Positions 24,270 through 36,700 of a stretch of 64,000 nucleotides of DNA are shown here, piece by piece (within the stretch, counting starts at the first letter, position 1; each line of letters opens with the position of its first letter). The position numbers were made by a program, and so were the translations under genes. The notes below the pieces were generated by a model. It did no database searches and had not been told where the DNA came from. It saw only the letters and a list, made by a program, of their open reading frames with translations. The stretch comes from Symbiodinium kawagutii (lineage: Eukaryota > Sar > Dinophyceae > Suessiales > Symbiodiniaceae): assembly GCA_009767595.1 (NCBI GenBank), contig VSDK01001812.1, positions 1 through 64,000 on the forward strand, in the 5' to 3' direction.

Positions 24270-26163
24270 CTGCCTGCCGGGGTACATGGAAGGCACCGGC
24301 AAGGTATCAACTCGCATGTGCTCGCATGTCACCAGTGCCAGGACTGAGCCTACCATGCGAGCAATGGGCGCGGCTCTACCCTTTCGGAATTATTGTTGGA
24401 GTTTGTTCAGGCCGAGCGGCCACTCAATCTTGGTGCTGGAACCTCAGGCCACCACTATAGTATTCACACCGGACGCACTGTTGTAGATCGGCAACCCCCC
24501 AAAAAAGACTGCACATGCCTGCGAATGAAAACGGGGAATGTCGGTCTGGGATAGAAAGCGTCTACCATGTGCGTCCGAATCTGGTACCACAACACTTCAC
24601 CAGCAGCACTGCGGCTATGAAAACCCGACTTATGTTCGCGATATGATTCTGTCTTCCCCCTCTCAAGAAAACATACCCAATTGTTTGGGCCCGACACTCG
24701 GACGTTTGCCCTCACATACTCCCCAAGATCTCCAAGCTATGAACAGGTTGATATCATCTTGATACAAGGCTGCTCATGAAGTGTGAAAACCCATACCGCC
24801 ACCTCAGCTCAACAAATGCCGACGCTTCGGCAAAGGCACATCATTTCTCTGGTTCAAGTTTTGTTGTAAAACCAAATGTGAAACCATATATCTAATATGT
24901 AAAGCCAATGAATGGATCAGGCTGATTACCCACCCTATTCCTAACCCTCATGATCTTTAATGATGGAACATCACGGAACATCCGGCGCTGCCATGAAGCT
25001 CTTGAAGCGGGGCAAACCACCGGCCCCAACGACTGGGATTCTGTTCCTAGTGGAGCCCACGAATAAATGACCTCCCTTTAACCCTTAGCGACTGTCCATC
25101 AACACATGGTACAACGCCCATGATGGTAGCTATATCCTATCTGTGGTTACCAAGTGATCACGTGCTGAAATGATGATCCAAGTGATATCAAGGCATGGTC
25201 AGCAACTCCCTTCATCCCTTAACTTCTTTGATTTCCGCATCTACCCTCTGGTAATCAAAGATAGCCTAGCCATCGAAAATTGCAATGTCCAAATGGCAAA
25301 CCAGCTGCAAAGCCCTCTGCACATTGTGGATTAATTATCCGTCCAGATAGCTGTTACAGTAGATCCTTTCTCAAGCGAAAATCAGCCCAGGTGAGCCACA
25401 TGCCTTAGAGGGTGCAGGTGCTGTTTTGATGCCCAAATGTCTTTTCTTGGCTTAACAAAAATCGTGATTCCCTTTCTTTTGCAACCGGGAGTGGAGTATG
25501 CAGTTGGCGAATAGTGTTGCACCAATTCGGGTGGAGGAGCATTCTTTCAACTCAGCAACGGTGGAATGTGTATAGGTGGGAGAATTCTCCTGGGGCCGGA
25601 GGTGAATTTCTGCATGTTTGGAGTTTGAAGGTGGTCTCTGCCAATGCCACTTCGGGCCAATGCGCTCTGGGGGCCCTCGTCTAAATAATTAAGGAGCGAG
25701 CTGTCAGATTACCAAAGGCTAATCCACTTGCCACCCTGAAGTCCAGGAAAACATTTGAGTTGAGAGGTTTCCTTTGCATTCGCTTGCTGCCAGGGGTTCA
25801 TTGACAAATCATTGGTTTGGGCGAACGTTACTATAATCCGTGGTTCACCACCATAAACATCACAAAACCCGAAAAAAAGGCATGGCACGCAAGCAGTTTC
25901 CCAGGCTGCATTTCAAGGGTGCTTGAGAAGAAATGGGTGGTTCCCATGATCCATGCCATGCCAAAACACCACCTCCGTTGGTGATTCGTTCTTTGCTTCG
26001 GTTGGATGACGTCCATTGGTTGCGGGCCTACTGTTGCCCAGCCGCCCACGGAACCTCTTCAGCTCAGGTCGCAACCTGAAGCCAGGTCACCCATGCACTG
26101 GCATCCCAAACCAGGCCCCGACGGAACGCAGTGCCGGCCAGGAACCAGAGTGAATTTCAGTTT
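24270..26163. other. intergenic or intronic, nothing recognised
   Basis: Overlapping short frames only; no element ends recognised. Confidence 0.28.
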
Positions 26164-26164
26164 G

Positions 26165-26343
26165 ACACAAAGCAAACAAACAAACAAACAAACAAACAAA
26201 CAAACAAACAAACAAACAAACAAACAAAAAGAGACAGACAAACAAACAAAGCAAACAAACGAACAAACAAACAAACAAAGCAAACAAACAAAGCAAACAA
26301 AAAGAGACAGACAAATAGCAAAGAGACAAACATCAGTCAAGCA
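26165..26343. repeat. (AAAC)n tetranucleotide array
   Basis: About 180 bp of CAAA units interrupted by two AGAGACAG blocks. The long minus-strand frame through it (Cys/Leu/Phe/Val-rich) is an artefact. Confidence 0.9.
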
Positions 26344-27976
26344 AACAAATAGCCTTTGAGAATCTTCCCTCGGAAGTGACCACAGCCCATGCCAACTGAG
26401 AGCAGCGGGTGGCTGATTCGCAAGGGTACTTTCAACCGCCACTGGACACACATCAGCAGTGGCCAAGACCATAATGAGCTTGATTCTTGAGGCCGAACCA
26501 GTCGTGAAGTTCTCATGATGAACATATGTTGACTGCAAATTCAAATTGTCAATGATATCCCCAAAAGTCACTGGGCATAACCTTGAGCTGATGCAGAAAC
26601 TGGTTGGCTTAACGGATTTACTGCCCTTGTCCAGTTCTTCTTTCGCAGTGCTGGACAAGGCAGCTGGAAAACTGGGTATTGCATGGTGGATAATTAATAG
26701 TGGAAAATGCTTCGTAATGAAGGGTGGTAAACAACCATAATTATTCTCAACAAACAATCCCCCTCATGATAACGGAAGCCCTGAAAAATGAACCCAACGT
26801 CTAGGGGTGTTTTGCAGTTGGGGAGGGGGAGGCTAGCAACAAGGAGCAAATTGCGGCAAACAGCTTGTTCTTCCGCTCCACCCCACAGCTATGGCAGAGT
26901 CTGCTCTCGAGCATCTAGAGGTGATCGTTGTGTTGTCTGCTGACATCCCCGCTGTCCTGCTGTAATTTTCTGCAATGGATCATGGCTTGGCAAATCCCAA
27001 AGAACAGCTTATAAGTCCCAGGTATGTTGTCCCCTACGGAAATTTACATGTATGTACTATGGCCAAATGGTTCTATGATGTTCTATGCATCTATGTTCAT
27101 GCTGGGGTAGATAGAACACCCCCCCATATTCAACATCTACACCATTTACAAGCCTTGGAATGGTCAATATGGTCCAGTGGCTGATGTTCTACCTGCTCCA
27201 GAATGCCAAATGACATGGTTGAGGTGCAGAACCAACCCCCTCTGCTTCCACAACTGACGAAAACCGAACAGGCACCGAGTCTTGATCAGGGGACGGCACC
27301 AAGATCTTGCGGCGGTACATGGTTGTAGCTGCCTTGGTTGCTGGGAGTCATGGCTAAGAAAGCTTAGTGGGAGTGAGAGCATCCAGTTTTGATATGCATC
27401 CAAATAATAGTTTGATTCTTGGAATAACCATCTCAGCATCATTGACGTACAAATGATCACAATAATTAAGCAGATTACGTGTTTGACATGTTCCTAGAAT
27501 AGCATTGCACATACTATGCTAGGATCACTCTTTCTCAATTGTGATTAGTATGACCATTGCAGTGACACGGTTTGACAAGCTGATGATAGGCAGGTTCCCA
27601 GGATGTGACGATGACCCAGCTACCTACAGCTCCATGAGCCACCAACAATGGCACTTGCGTTAGTTATTGATCCAAAGCGACCGTGGTCTCAACTGCTACA
27701 TATCCTCGGTGCAGTGATCAAGGATCACATCTCACTTAAGGGTCAAGCTGTCCCCCAATTGCTGGATAAACAGTTGTCCATGATTTTGCTTATATCACTC
27801 AGCAGGATCACCCGTTTATTTTGGTCCTTTGATTCTTGGACTCTGCCAATGCTGATGGTCACACTTTGATCGGATGAGTGACCCTTTAGTGTTCCCCTAC
27901 CGCTAGGTTGTTTACTGGAAATCTGAAAAAATCAACCGAAACTTTTTGGCAAATCGACATACAGAACGCTATATAT
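26344..27976. other. intergenic, nothing recognised
   Basis: Frames at 26546-26740 and 27164-27460 show no domain. Confidence 0.28.
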
Positions 27977-28078
27977 GAGCGTTTCTCAGAATGGGGCACA
28001 CCCCAAATCACCCAGTATAAATCAATTGTCGTAATAAACTCGCCATTTTCGCGGGGTACCATCATTTGCAGCAACACT
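27977..28078. mobile_element. family-A TIR element, diverged
   Basis: GAGCGTTTCTCAGAATGGGG and CCCCAAATCACCC on the left; CCATTTTCGCGGGGTACC on the right. Confidence 0.5.
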
Positions 28079-28343
28079 CATATTCATGCTCTGCCTGGGG
28101 CGTGATGGCGGATCCCCAGCTCCTCACTCAACGCCATGTTGCTGGTGTCCAACACGACATGTCCTGCAACATAGCGCCCAAATTCACTGAGTCGATGAGT
28201 GTCCTAAGCCGTTCATCAAGGGAGCCGCGGCTTGGTTGCTGCGGCTGGTGGTCGGTATATGGTGAGTAATCACTGGATTGTTTTATATGCCACCCAACCA
28301 TATAGTGACTTGCCTATAGCATATCTAGGAAGGTTTTGGTTGG

Positions 28344-28402
28344 CGTAGGGCAATGCTGGTTGGTGGTAGTTGGTGGTAGTTGGCAGTAGTTGGTGATGGT
28401 TG
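28344..28402. repeat. 11-bp tandem repeat
   Basis: GTTGGTGGTA is repeated with variants GTTGGCAGTA and GTTGGTGATG. Confidence 0.75.
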
Positions 28403-29137
28403 GATCTCTGTGAGCCCACCGCTTTTTAGATCATCTCACTTCACAGTGGCAACTGGACTTCGGTCAGTTCCCATGCTGGCCTTGCGGGGTAGGCACCCAT
28501 GGCTGATGCAAAATAATCCGTCCCTAATTATTGCTGGTTTCCCAGCCGGATAGCAAACATACTACCGATTACTACCGGGCAGGAACATACTGCTTTATAC
28601 TTGGCCATATCAACAGTGCCATAAGCACGAGTCATACAAGCAGCGGCTGTGATTTACCACCAGCCTTCACTTCATGAAGGGCTGGATCTCCCACTATTTA
28701 GCGAGCATATTCCCGAGTCTTGTCGGTCATCATTTTGTGTTAATCCTCAAAACAGAATAGCCATGATTTACTATTGCTTCATCCTCATTTAGTATCAATG
28801 GAGCATTCCTGACCATCAATGTAGCATTAAGCACTTATCATTTACTGTCAGTTTACCAAGCAATCATTGCCAATCCACCACTAATATGCTAATTTACGGT
28901 GCTTGCCCTCTGGTGAATGACACAACCCTGGTTGCGCTAAAAAAATCCCCGTTTTTTGAAGGTACAGCCAGTAACAATAATAGTGGTTTTTCACCAATTT
29001 CTTCCGAGAAAAAACCCTAAACACGGTGGATTTTCAGCATTTCCTAAAAATGAAACCATCGAAAAACGACGAAAAATCTCAAAAAAATGATTTTTCACGC
29101 ACAAAAAATATGAGTTCACCATGCTCCACAGCGTGGT

Positions 29138-29178
29138 TGGCGAGGCATGGCGAGGCATGGCGAAGCATGGCGAGGCAC
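29138..29178. repeat. 10-bp tandem repeat
   Basis: About four copies of GGCGAGGCAT, one with GAAGCAT. Confidence 0.8.
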
Positions 29179-29286
29179 ATGGAGCCCTTCAGCTGTGTCC
29201 AAGTCTTTGGCTGAATGGCTCGTCGTACCTGGCAGCAAAGTATCATAGGAACGAAGAAGTACTTGAATTAACCATTGTTAACTAGT

Positions 29287-29354
29287 ATTAGGTTAACTAG
29301 TGATTAATTCATATGAACTGATAATGATTAGGTTAACTAGTGATTAATTCATAT
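29287..29354. repeat. 40-bp direct duplication
   Basis: A 28-bp word beginning ATTAGGTTAACTAGTGATTA occurs at 29287 and 29327. Confidence 0.8.
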
Positions 29355-29604
29355 ATGATTCCTATGAATTCCATCAATCATTGCATTAATCATGGCCCTT
29401 ATTCAATCCACTATACCAAGCACCCCCAAGTGCTTCACATGTGCCAAAGATGTCGCCCCGGCATCGACCGCTTGGCGCACTGAGGTCCGTTGAAGGCGGC
29501 TGGCACGGTGAAGTTGGCTGCAACGAGAGCATGTGGCAAGCACCTGGCCCGCGGTTCGCACATACGCTCAACGATCTGAGTATAGCAATCTGAGGTGGAG
29601 AAAT

Positions 29605-29695
29605 GGGCTTGTGCCAAGCCATGGGGTAACCAATAACCCACCCTACTACGTAACCATTGGTTTTGGGGGTGCCAATATGACTTGGCACATGCCCA
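29605..29695. mobile_element. possible family-B-like inverted-repeat element
   Basis: GTGCCAAGCCATGGGG on the left and CCAATATGACTTGGCACATG on the right are partly inverted. The interior has AACCATTGGTTTTGGGGG. Confidence 0.4.
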
Positions 29696-29699
29696 AATG

Positions 29700-30714
29700 A
29701 TAAGTTCTAGCATCATCAAGGCGGAACCGATCCAAGTTGGGAAGATTGGGCTTCTGTCTTCGGACGGTACGCTGCACAGTTTGCACTACCCCTCGCTACT
29801 GGTTGTACGTCTTAGTACTTGGCTCAAGCCAACCAACAATTTACTAAAAGTCGCCATAGCATGACCCCTGCTCCTCTTTGCAAACGCGGCCGTGCAACTT
29901 TTTCTCAAGCGTGACTGTCAGTGCAAGAGGGGTTCACGATTCATTTCGCTTCTGAACGTGCAAGGGAGAACTCGGACCAGGACGTGGGCCATGTCCCAGC
30001 CACATCTCCATATATATCTATTTTGACAAGAATCCCTCCTGGCTTTTGGCTTCATTTGCCAACCTGGTGATGGGCATGGAGTCAGCATTTCGCACCTGGG
30101 GCAGCGCGCCAATCGCTGCGGTTTGCCGGTGTACGTGCATGCCTTCGAAAAACCGAAACACCATGTGATTTCACGATATGAAAAATAGAGCATCGGTGGT
30201 TGAACATGTTGAAACAAAGGCTCAGGCAACAGAAACCTGAGCTGGCGATAGGGAGTATGATGGGCTAATGCCATGTGCATTCTGTACGGAAGCCTTTCAA
30301 TGTTGAAGTTTGCCCCGATGGCCCCTGGCTAGCCGCAATCGCACATCTTTATATACTCTGCTCCTTGGCAGTTGAGAAATCATTATGTTTTCGTGAGTTC
30401 CATTCGTTGCGATCGCCTATATATAACCTAATCATGATAGCGATGTAGCATGGCGCAGCAATTTCATGGAATCAAAATGCTGTTCGTAATTTATATATGA
30501 AAACATTCTCCCGGAGGATTCATGGGCGCACGGTGTCAGAGGCAATCCATTTTGCTGTGCTGCGATCTGTGGCCTAGCAAATGGTGAATGAGTAGGACAA
30601 TGAAGTGTTCACATCCTAGAAAAATGCTTTATCTGCAAAATGTGCCTTTGGATAAGGCACGAGGACTAACAATGCCCTACTTGTTGAATCTCAGGAAGCG
30701 CTGCAAGGATGACC
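29700..30714. other. intergenic downstream of the transporter gene
   Basis: The 29918-30280 frame (-) has no recognisable domain. Otherwise AT-rich. It would contain the 3' end of the transporter transcript; no poly-A signal could be assigned. Confidence 0.3.
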
Positions 30715-33700
30715 TCAGTAAGGTCCCGCCTGTAAGGCCAAGGTGGAGGCCAAGCCAATGGCATTGAGAACTGTCAGCACAAAGAAGGATGGTCGATAGC
30801 ACCCGGGGCCTTCGCAAACGTCCTGCGTGAGGCAGCGGCCCCATCTTCCCAAGGCCAAACAGCAGGATGTCTACACAGCCACCGTTGGAGTAATGCACTG
30901 GGGGGCTAGTTACTACCAGTCATGGCCCCATGGCGGTTTTCAAGTGTTGCCAAGGAGGTTCCAATCTAAAATGCTCATTTTCAGGACGCCATTGATCAAC
31001 CCCTTGGCAAGATAGCGTGGATGTTTGCAACAATTCACCTACCATTTGGTTCGACCACTCCCGGCAGCTCCTTACCCCAATCTAGGACCTTAAAAAGGCT
31101 ATATGGGCTCCCAATCAACAGCCAGATGAACGGAGTCCGTTAATCAACCAACAAGGGTGTGTTTGTTGTGCACTGACGACGTCCAGACGTCCTTTCCACC
31201 TGCGGCGTTGCGATAAACTGTGGGCATCAGCTCGCAAACGATGATCAGTGCAGCCAACGCCTGGATGCAAAGTCTGAAATCAGTTTCCTATTGGGGTAGC
31301 CCAGTTGGGTTTGTCCATAAATCCAGAAAATTCACTTATGCATGAGAAAAACTGACCCGTTACAGGGTTTTGGGACAAATCCATTTGGAGGATCCATGTT
31401 ACCAGTAATTTCCAGAAGGTCCTCGCAGGTTGAACAATACACATACCAAGCAAGCAACTCCCTCCAGGAAAGAAACAAGATGCCCGAGGAAAGAGGATTT
31501 CTACCCTGGATGATAATAAACCTTGTCTATAATACCGAGGAAGAGGTACTAACCATCACATATTCTTACATGTTCATGTAGTTATCAAGGTCAGAAAACA
31601 TCAGAACTATGAAGACAAAAAGCAACTCTGACTCTCTCTGGCAACATGAATGGATCGATGAATAACTCACGCCACACCAACAGGTAGACAAACAAACACA
31701 GCCAAAGGGGGACTGATATTGATCAATAAGTATATAATACATTACATAACCGATGACCCAATATGAGACTGACTAAATCAGGCAATGCTTGAGCAAAAAG
31801 AATAAAAACAACTGATGAGACTATATAAATAATGGGGACAGCAACAGCACTAGGATTCTGTGGCCACTGCACGAGGCAACAACCAAACACAACCAAATCC
31901 CAGCCGTTGAATCACCGGTCGTTTTTTTAGGTAATGCTTTCACACGTCAATAATGTAAAGAATGGAGACGGTTGCGTGGAGTTGCCCTGGAGGGCATGCA
32001 GGGTGAAGGATGTGAAAGTGAAATTGAATGTGGAAGTGAAGCATGATCGGTGATGCTGGTGGTTTGACATGCCATAGCTATAGAACATTAACATAGGAAA
32101 CATGAAGCTCTACAGGTCCTTATCGTCGGCTGGCAGTTTGGAAGGGAATACGGGAAAGTGATGAAGGATATAGAGGTCTATGCGAAACAAGCCATGCCAT
32201 GCCGCTGCTCGAACTCTGTCTAAACCCAGAGTGTAATGTTGAAAGTTCAACTGTGGCTATGGCTGTACCATCATTAACCATTAATGTTTCCCTATCTAAT
32301 AACTATTGTTGATTCTCATCCCCCGTTAGCTTGATGGTTAATATTGACCCATAGCCCTGTCATGTTTGGTGTTGCAGTAGCTTCTTTCATTTGCTCTTCC
32401 AAGATTTCACGCGGTCTGCACAACACGCGAGCATGTGCGCAAGCACCGGCTTGCCGTATTAGGCGATGAAACAGCTGCTTGGGAATCCATGAAAGCATTC
32501 ATTTCAACAGCTGTGTTAGCGCTTTGGCTGGGCTTTACTGACAAGCACCAGGCTAGGGCATGGCGGTAGGACGGCTTCCTTCCAATCCTAGAGAATTAGC
32601 AGCTTCAGCACCATACAGCAGCCAACGGTGCTACTGATAGATCCATATTAGTAACAGTAAACCTCAGCGTTACACAGGGAAACCCATTGCTGGTGGTCTG
32701 CCAGACCCACATCTGGATCTTGCACAGCGTGAATCGCCACATCAGCACGTGATCCTGCCTGGGAAGTCACTTGCACTCCCCACATCTTGCCGACTTCCAG
32801 GTTTCCGTACATCTCGTTCACAATGGGCACCACGATGGTGTAGTACGAACCAAAGGACAAACCCACAAGGAGAGTGCCTAGCATAATGCCTGGCCAATGG
32901 GCTAAGGGCTTCTGTGGAGGGGCACGTATCCGATGATCTAAGAGGACGAAGCATTGGACCATATGGCCATGGGTCAATATGAACCAACCAATAGTGGGGG
33001 TTAAAAACCAACAATCATGGGGATATTGGACCTACATATGATTGCTCTGAGTCAAGAAGGGTCACTAACCATGAAAAGAAAAGAAATCGAAGCAGACTAG
33101 TGTTGTCGACGATGGATTGTTGACACCCAAACCTGTGAATTCAGTCACGGTGGTTTCTCAAAATAGGGGTAGCCCCAAATCTTCCCATTCCAATCGCCTT
33201 TTTGGCATAAAACCAACCATATCTACCATTGAGTTACACCACTCCTTGTAGCTCCTTGGCTCCCCCTTGAAAGAGATATAGGGGTACCATTGGCCCCTTC
33301 ACACCCAACCAACAGCCAAATGTTTCGGGTACCCCTATGACTTGAGAAACCACCACTGTCAGCCTGTGAGGTCCATCAGGCTCACCAAAAACTGCCCCGT
33401 CACAGCAACAATCGCTCCAGCCTCAGTGTCATGTGCCACCGGATACGGCCATGGAGATTCATGGGTGATAACCTGATTAGCCATGATTAGCCCACATTGT
33501 AACATAATCCATAGTCTCTTTGCCACAAGCATGGTTGCAAGGCTAAAGTCATGCAAAAAAACCTACCTTAGAGAGTTCTTTCACGTCCCACTAGCTGTGT
33601 ACATGTGCTGCTTTTTGTGGCGCCAAAAGGAGGTAGAACTGGCCCCAAGCACCCAAGAAACTTAACAAGCAAGATCAAGCAAGAGAAGCATGTTCAAACT

Positions 33701-36700
33701 AGAAAATTGTTGCCAAAAGCTTATTCAACCCAAAAACTTGGCTCTTTTGTTGCCAAATCTCAAAAAATCCAGTTGGTGGCTTAAACCCCTGACACAATTG
33801 GTTAAGCAACCAACCATCCAAATATTGGAGTAAACAAGGAATCTTAAAGTCACCAATTAGAAATACATATGCCTCTATTTGTGTGTGAAATAGGTGTAAA
33901 TATCTATGCCTCTATATTTTCAGAATACAATGTATGTCATCCAAAGGAGATCTTCCAAAGAACCTAATCACTGTTAGCCCCTTCGTGTGGCATATAAAAG
34001 GTGAATGAAAGGTGTAGACTAGTTAAATTAACTTCAGAGTACAGGTGCAAATGGCACAAGCGTATTTTACTGATGAAGAAAAACTGGGCTTGCCATGGTG
34101 TTTCTACACCTGGGTGCGGCGTGTCAAGATCCATATCCAAATGCGACAATGATGTTCAAAGAGTTTTTCTGTTAAACATTCGGCAAGGCGCAATTGCATC
34201 TTATTACATTCAAAGACTTGCAGCAAACTGCTGAGTTCAGAGACCCTCAACTTAGAAGAAAGTCCTCAGCCCAGCGGCTGTCAGCCAATGAAAGCGCGTG
34301 AAGTATGCTTGGTACTTGTCGCTCAGGATGCCCACAACTACCCGGGAAAGAGCAGAAGTCAGTGCGAAGAGAGCCACTCCGAAGCTACTGGCGGAGTCAT
34401 GCCCAGTAGTTTCCAAGATCAGCGCCTTGAGCGAGGAATCCCCTCTGTCCCAGGTGCCCCCGAGTTACAGCCACTGTTTGGCCAGCCACCAGGTTGGAAG
34501 TTGGCACAAAATGTCAGAAGGCTCTTAGCCAAACGGGGTGCGGAACATGGGATTTCTGATTTCTCAAGAAAATGAACCGGATTCTGAGCACTGAAAATCA
34601 CTGAAACCGCCAGATCCTCCCTGTTGTGGTGTGATTGGATACGCCCAGCACTGCCCAAGGCGCTAAGTTCTGGTTGACGGCCACCCCAGCTCCAAAGACT
34701 GCGAATTGACTGGACCACAGCAACCAAAAGTCCATCCCAAAGCACGCGGACTTCAAGGATAGACCTGCGTGACTCGTCGGGACAGGAAGGGCATAGGTAC
34801 GGTCTCTGCTTGCCTACAATCAGTCCCGCTTTTTGGGTGTTTCTGAAACTAGGGGCACCCCCAAATCAGTAAACCACCTGCGCATCCACTACCCCCAAGG
34901 GCCACACATAAAGGACCGTCAAATTTGTTGAAAAATGCGTTATCTACTGGTGATTTTAACCACTGCTGGTTGCCCACAACCAGCTTCCACCCTCGCCTTT
35001 CTTGACCGGAGAACTTGGCCTGTCCGGTGCATCGCAGTGAGCACTTCCATTTGAATTGGTCACAGTCGCCAGGAGCAACAATGGACCTGCAGGAAGTGGC
35101 ATCCACGACTTTTTCCCTTCACAAACACGAACAGCGAGCAATGATGGAATATGATGAATCATGTGTGACCATGGCTAGTCGATGGTGATGTACATGTAAG
35201 CAATAATATAGCGTGATAGAGCTTGCATGATGAATCCAAACAGCTAACAAACTGTAGCATATTTCCCTTATGCCCAAGTGCGGGCAGACCAACTTGTGGT
35301 TCCAGTCTTGCGCGTGAAGCTAGGACTCTTGCCGCTTGATTTGGCTTGTGCATGACCAAGCCAGCCAACAGGGGCACCATTTCAAAGGGAAGTTATGAAG
35401 CCACAGCTAGCATTAGCAATGGCTGGCAGCCCATCCAAGACATGGGAAGCCCCGAAGCACTGTAAACGACGAGTAGCTTAATGCGGGACGGGATCCAAAT
35501 GACATCATCCAAGGAAAGCTGCTGCAAAATACTTCTGTCTGTGCCCAGACCCATACTCATGTCAACATTCCATGACATTCAAGTTTTCGGGCAACATCAA
35601 CTGTACACCTGCCCCATGAGGGATACCCATCCCAGCGCCAAGAGACTCATCTGCAAAGCCACTGCAATGATGCCCGTTTGCATCCCGGAACTGACCGATC
35701 CTTGTGAGTAGCGATAGCCGGCTGAAACATCAAAGCAGGTGAGCACAGTCAGGAAGAAGATGAGGAAGAAAGCGCGAGCGGATCCGCCTTGCAACCACGG
35801 GGAATCATTGGCCACCATGAGCAACTATGAACCAATGGTTTTTTTTCAAAATGGGGGACCCCCAAATCATCCAATAGTAGCGGTTTATTGTAATAACCCA
35901 CTATTTTCATCATTGGTCGGGGGGTCCCATTTTGAGATGCCACCCAATGAACAAACGCATTTTGTAATGCATGATCGTAGCATATCGTAACTACTTACCG
36001 TTCAGTGGGAACCATCCATATGGTGCCAAGCAAGTTTGCAATCAAGTATTCACCATCAGTACCAATTAAAATGATGAACCACGAAATCGCAACTATTAAC
36101 CGTTATATAGCTCATACTTCATCAGGTTGATATAGTTGTATAATTACGGACTGTTCAGGGTTACTACGATTCGTTATTCCTTTATCGGCCACTAAATACT
36201 GTAACATATTCTATAACCGTTGGTAGCCATTATCATCCATTTTTTATACCTGCTACACCGCTAGGACCACAATAGTTGTCCCAATCCATAACCGTTGATA
36301 ACCATTATCACTACTGAATCAGCTTGGAAGAACAGCTTCGCCTCGACCTTGGAAGGGCTCCGTGGTGACTGGCGGTAGCACCTTGATGCTCGACAGGCTT
36401 GCGACGCCCACCAAGAAGGATGCGATGGCTGTGACGGCCAAGAATGGCACGAGCCCATACTGACTGCGGAACACCTCTGGCGACTGAGAAGAAAAGCACA
36501 ACAAAACATTGAGAACTAGTAAGCATCACCAACCATGAGGAACTATGAAGAACTATCATTGGCCATTCATCCATACTAGTCTCTATAAACCATTGACAAA
36601 GGTCTTGTGAGCGATGCTTAACCATCATTCACAAAGGACTATTGATGACTATTGGATATGAATAGGCCACATGTTCGATCACCAAATCCCAGAAAGCATG

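Noticed and set aside
26059-26757. 232-codon minus-strand ORF
   Set aside because: Its core is a direct translation of the (AAAC)n array (Cys/Leu/Phe/Val runs), and the flanking parts show no domain.
35159-35380. Minus-strand frame between transporter exons 5 and 6
   Set aside because: It has a Met and is open, but there is no acceptor in frame, a stop lies just upstream, and the transporter alignment needs no extra exon there.
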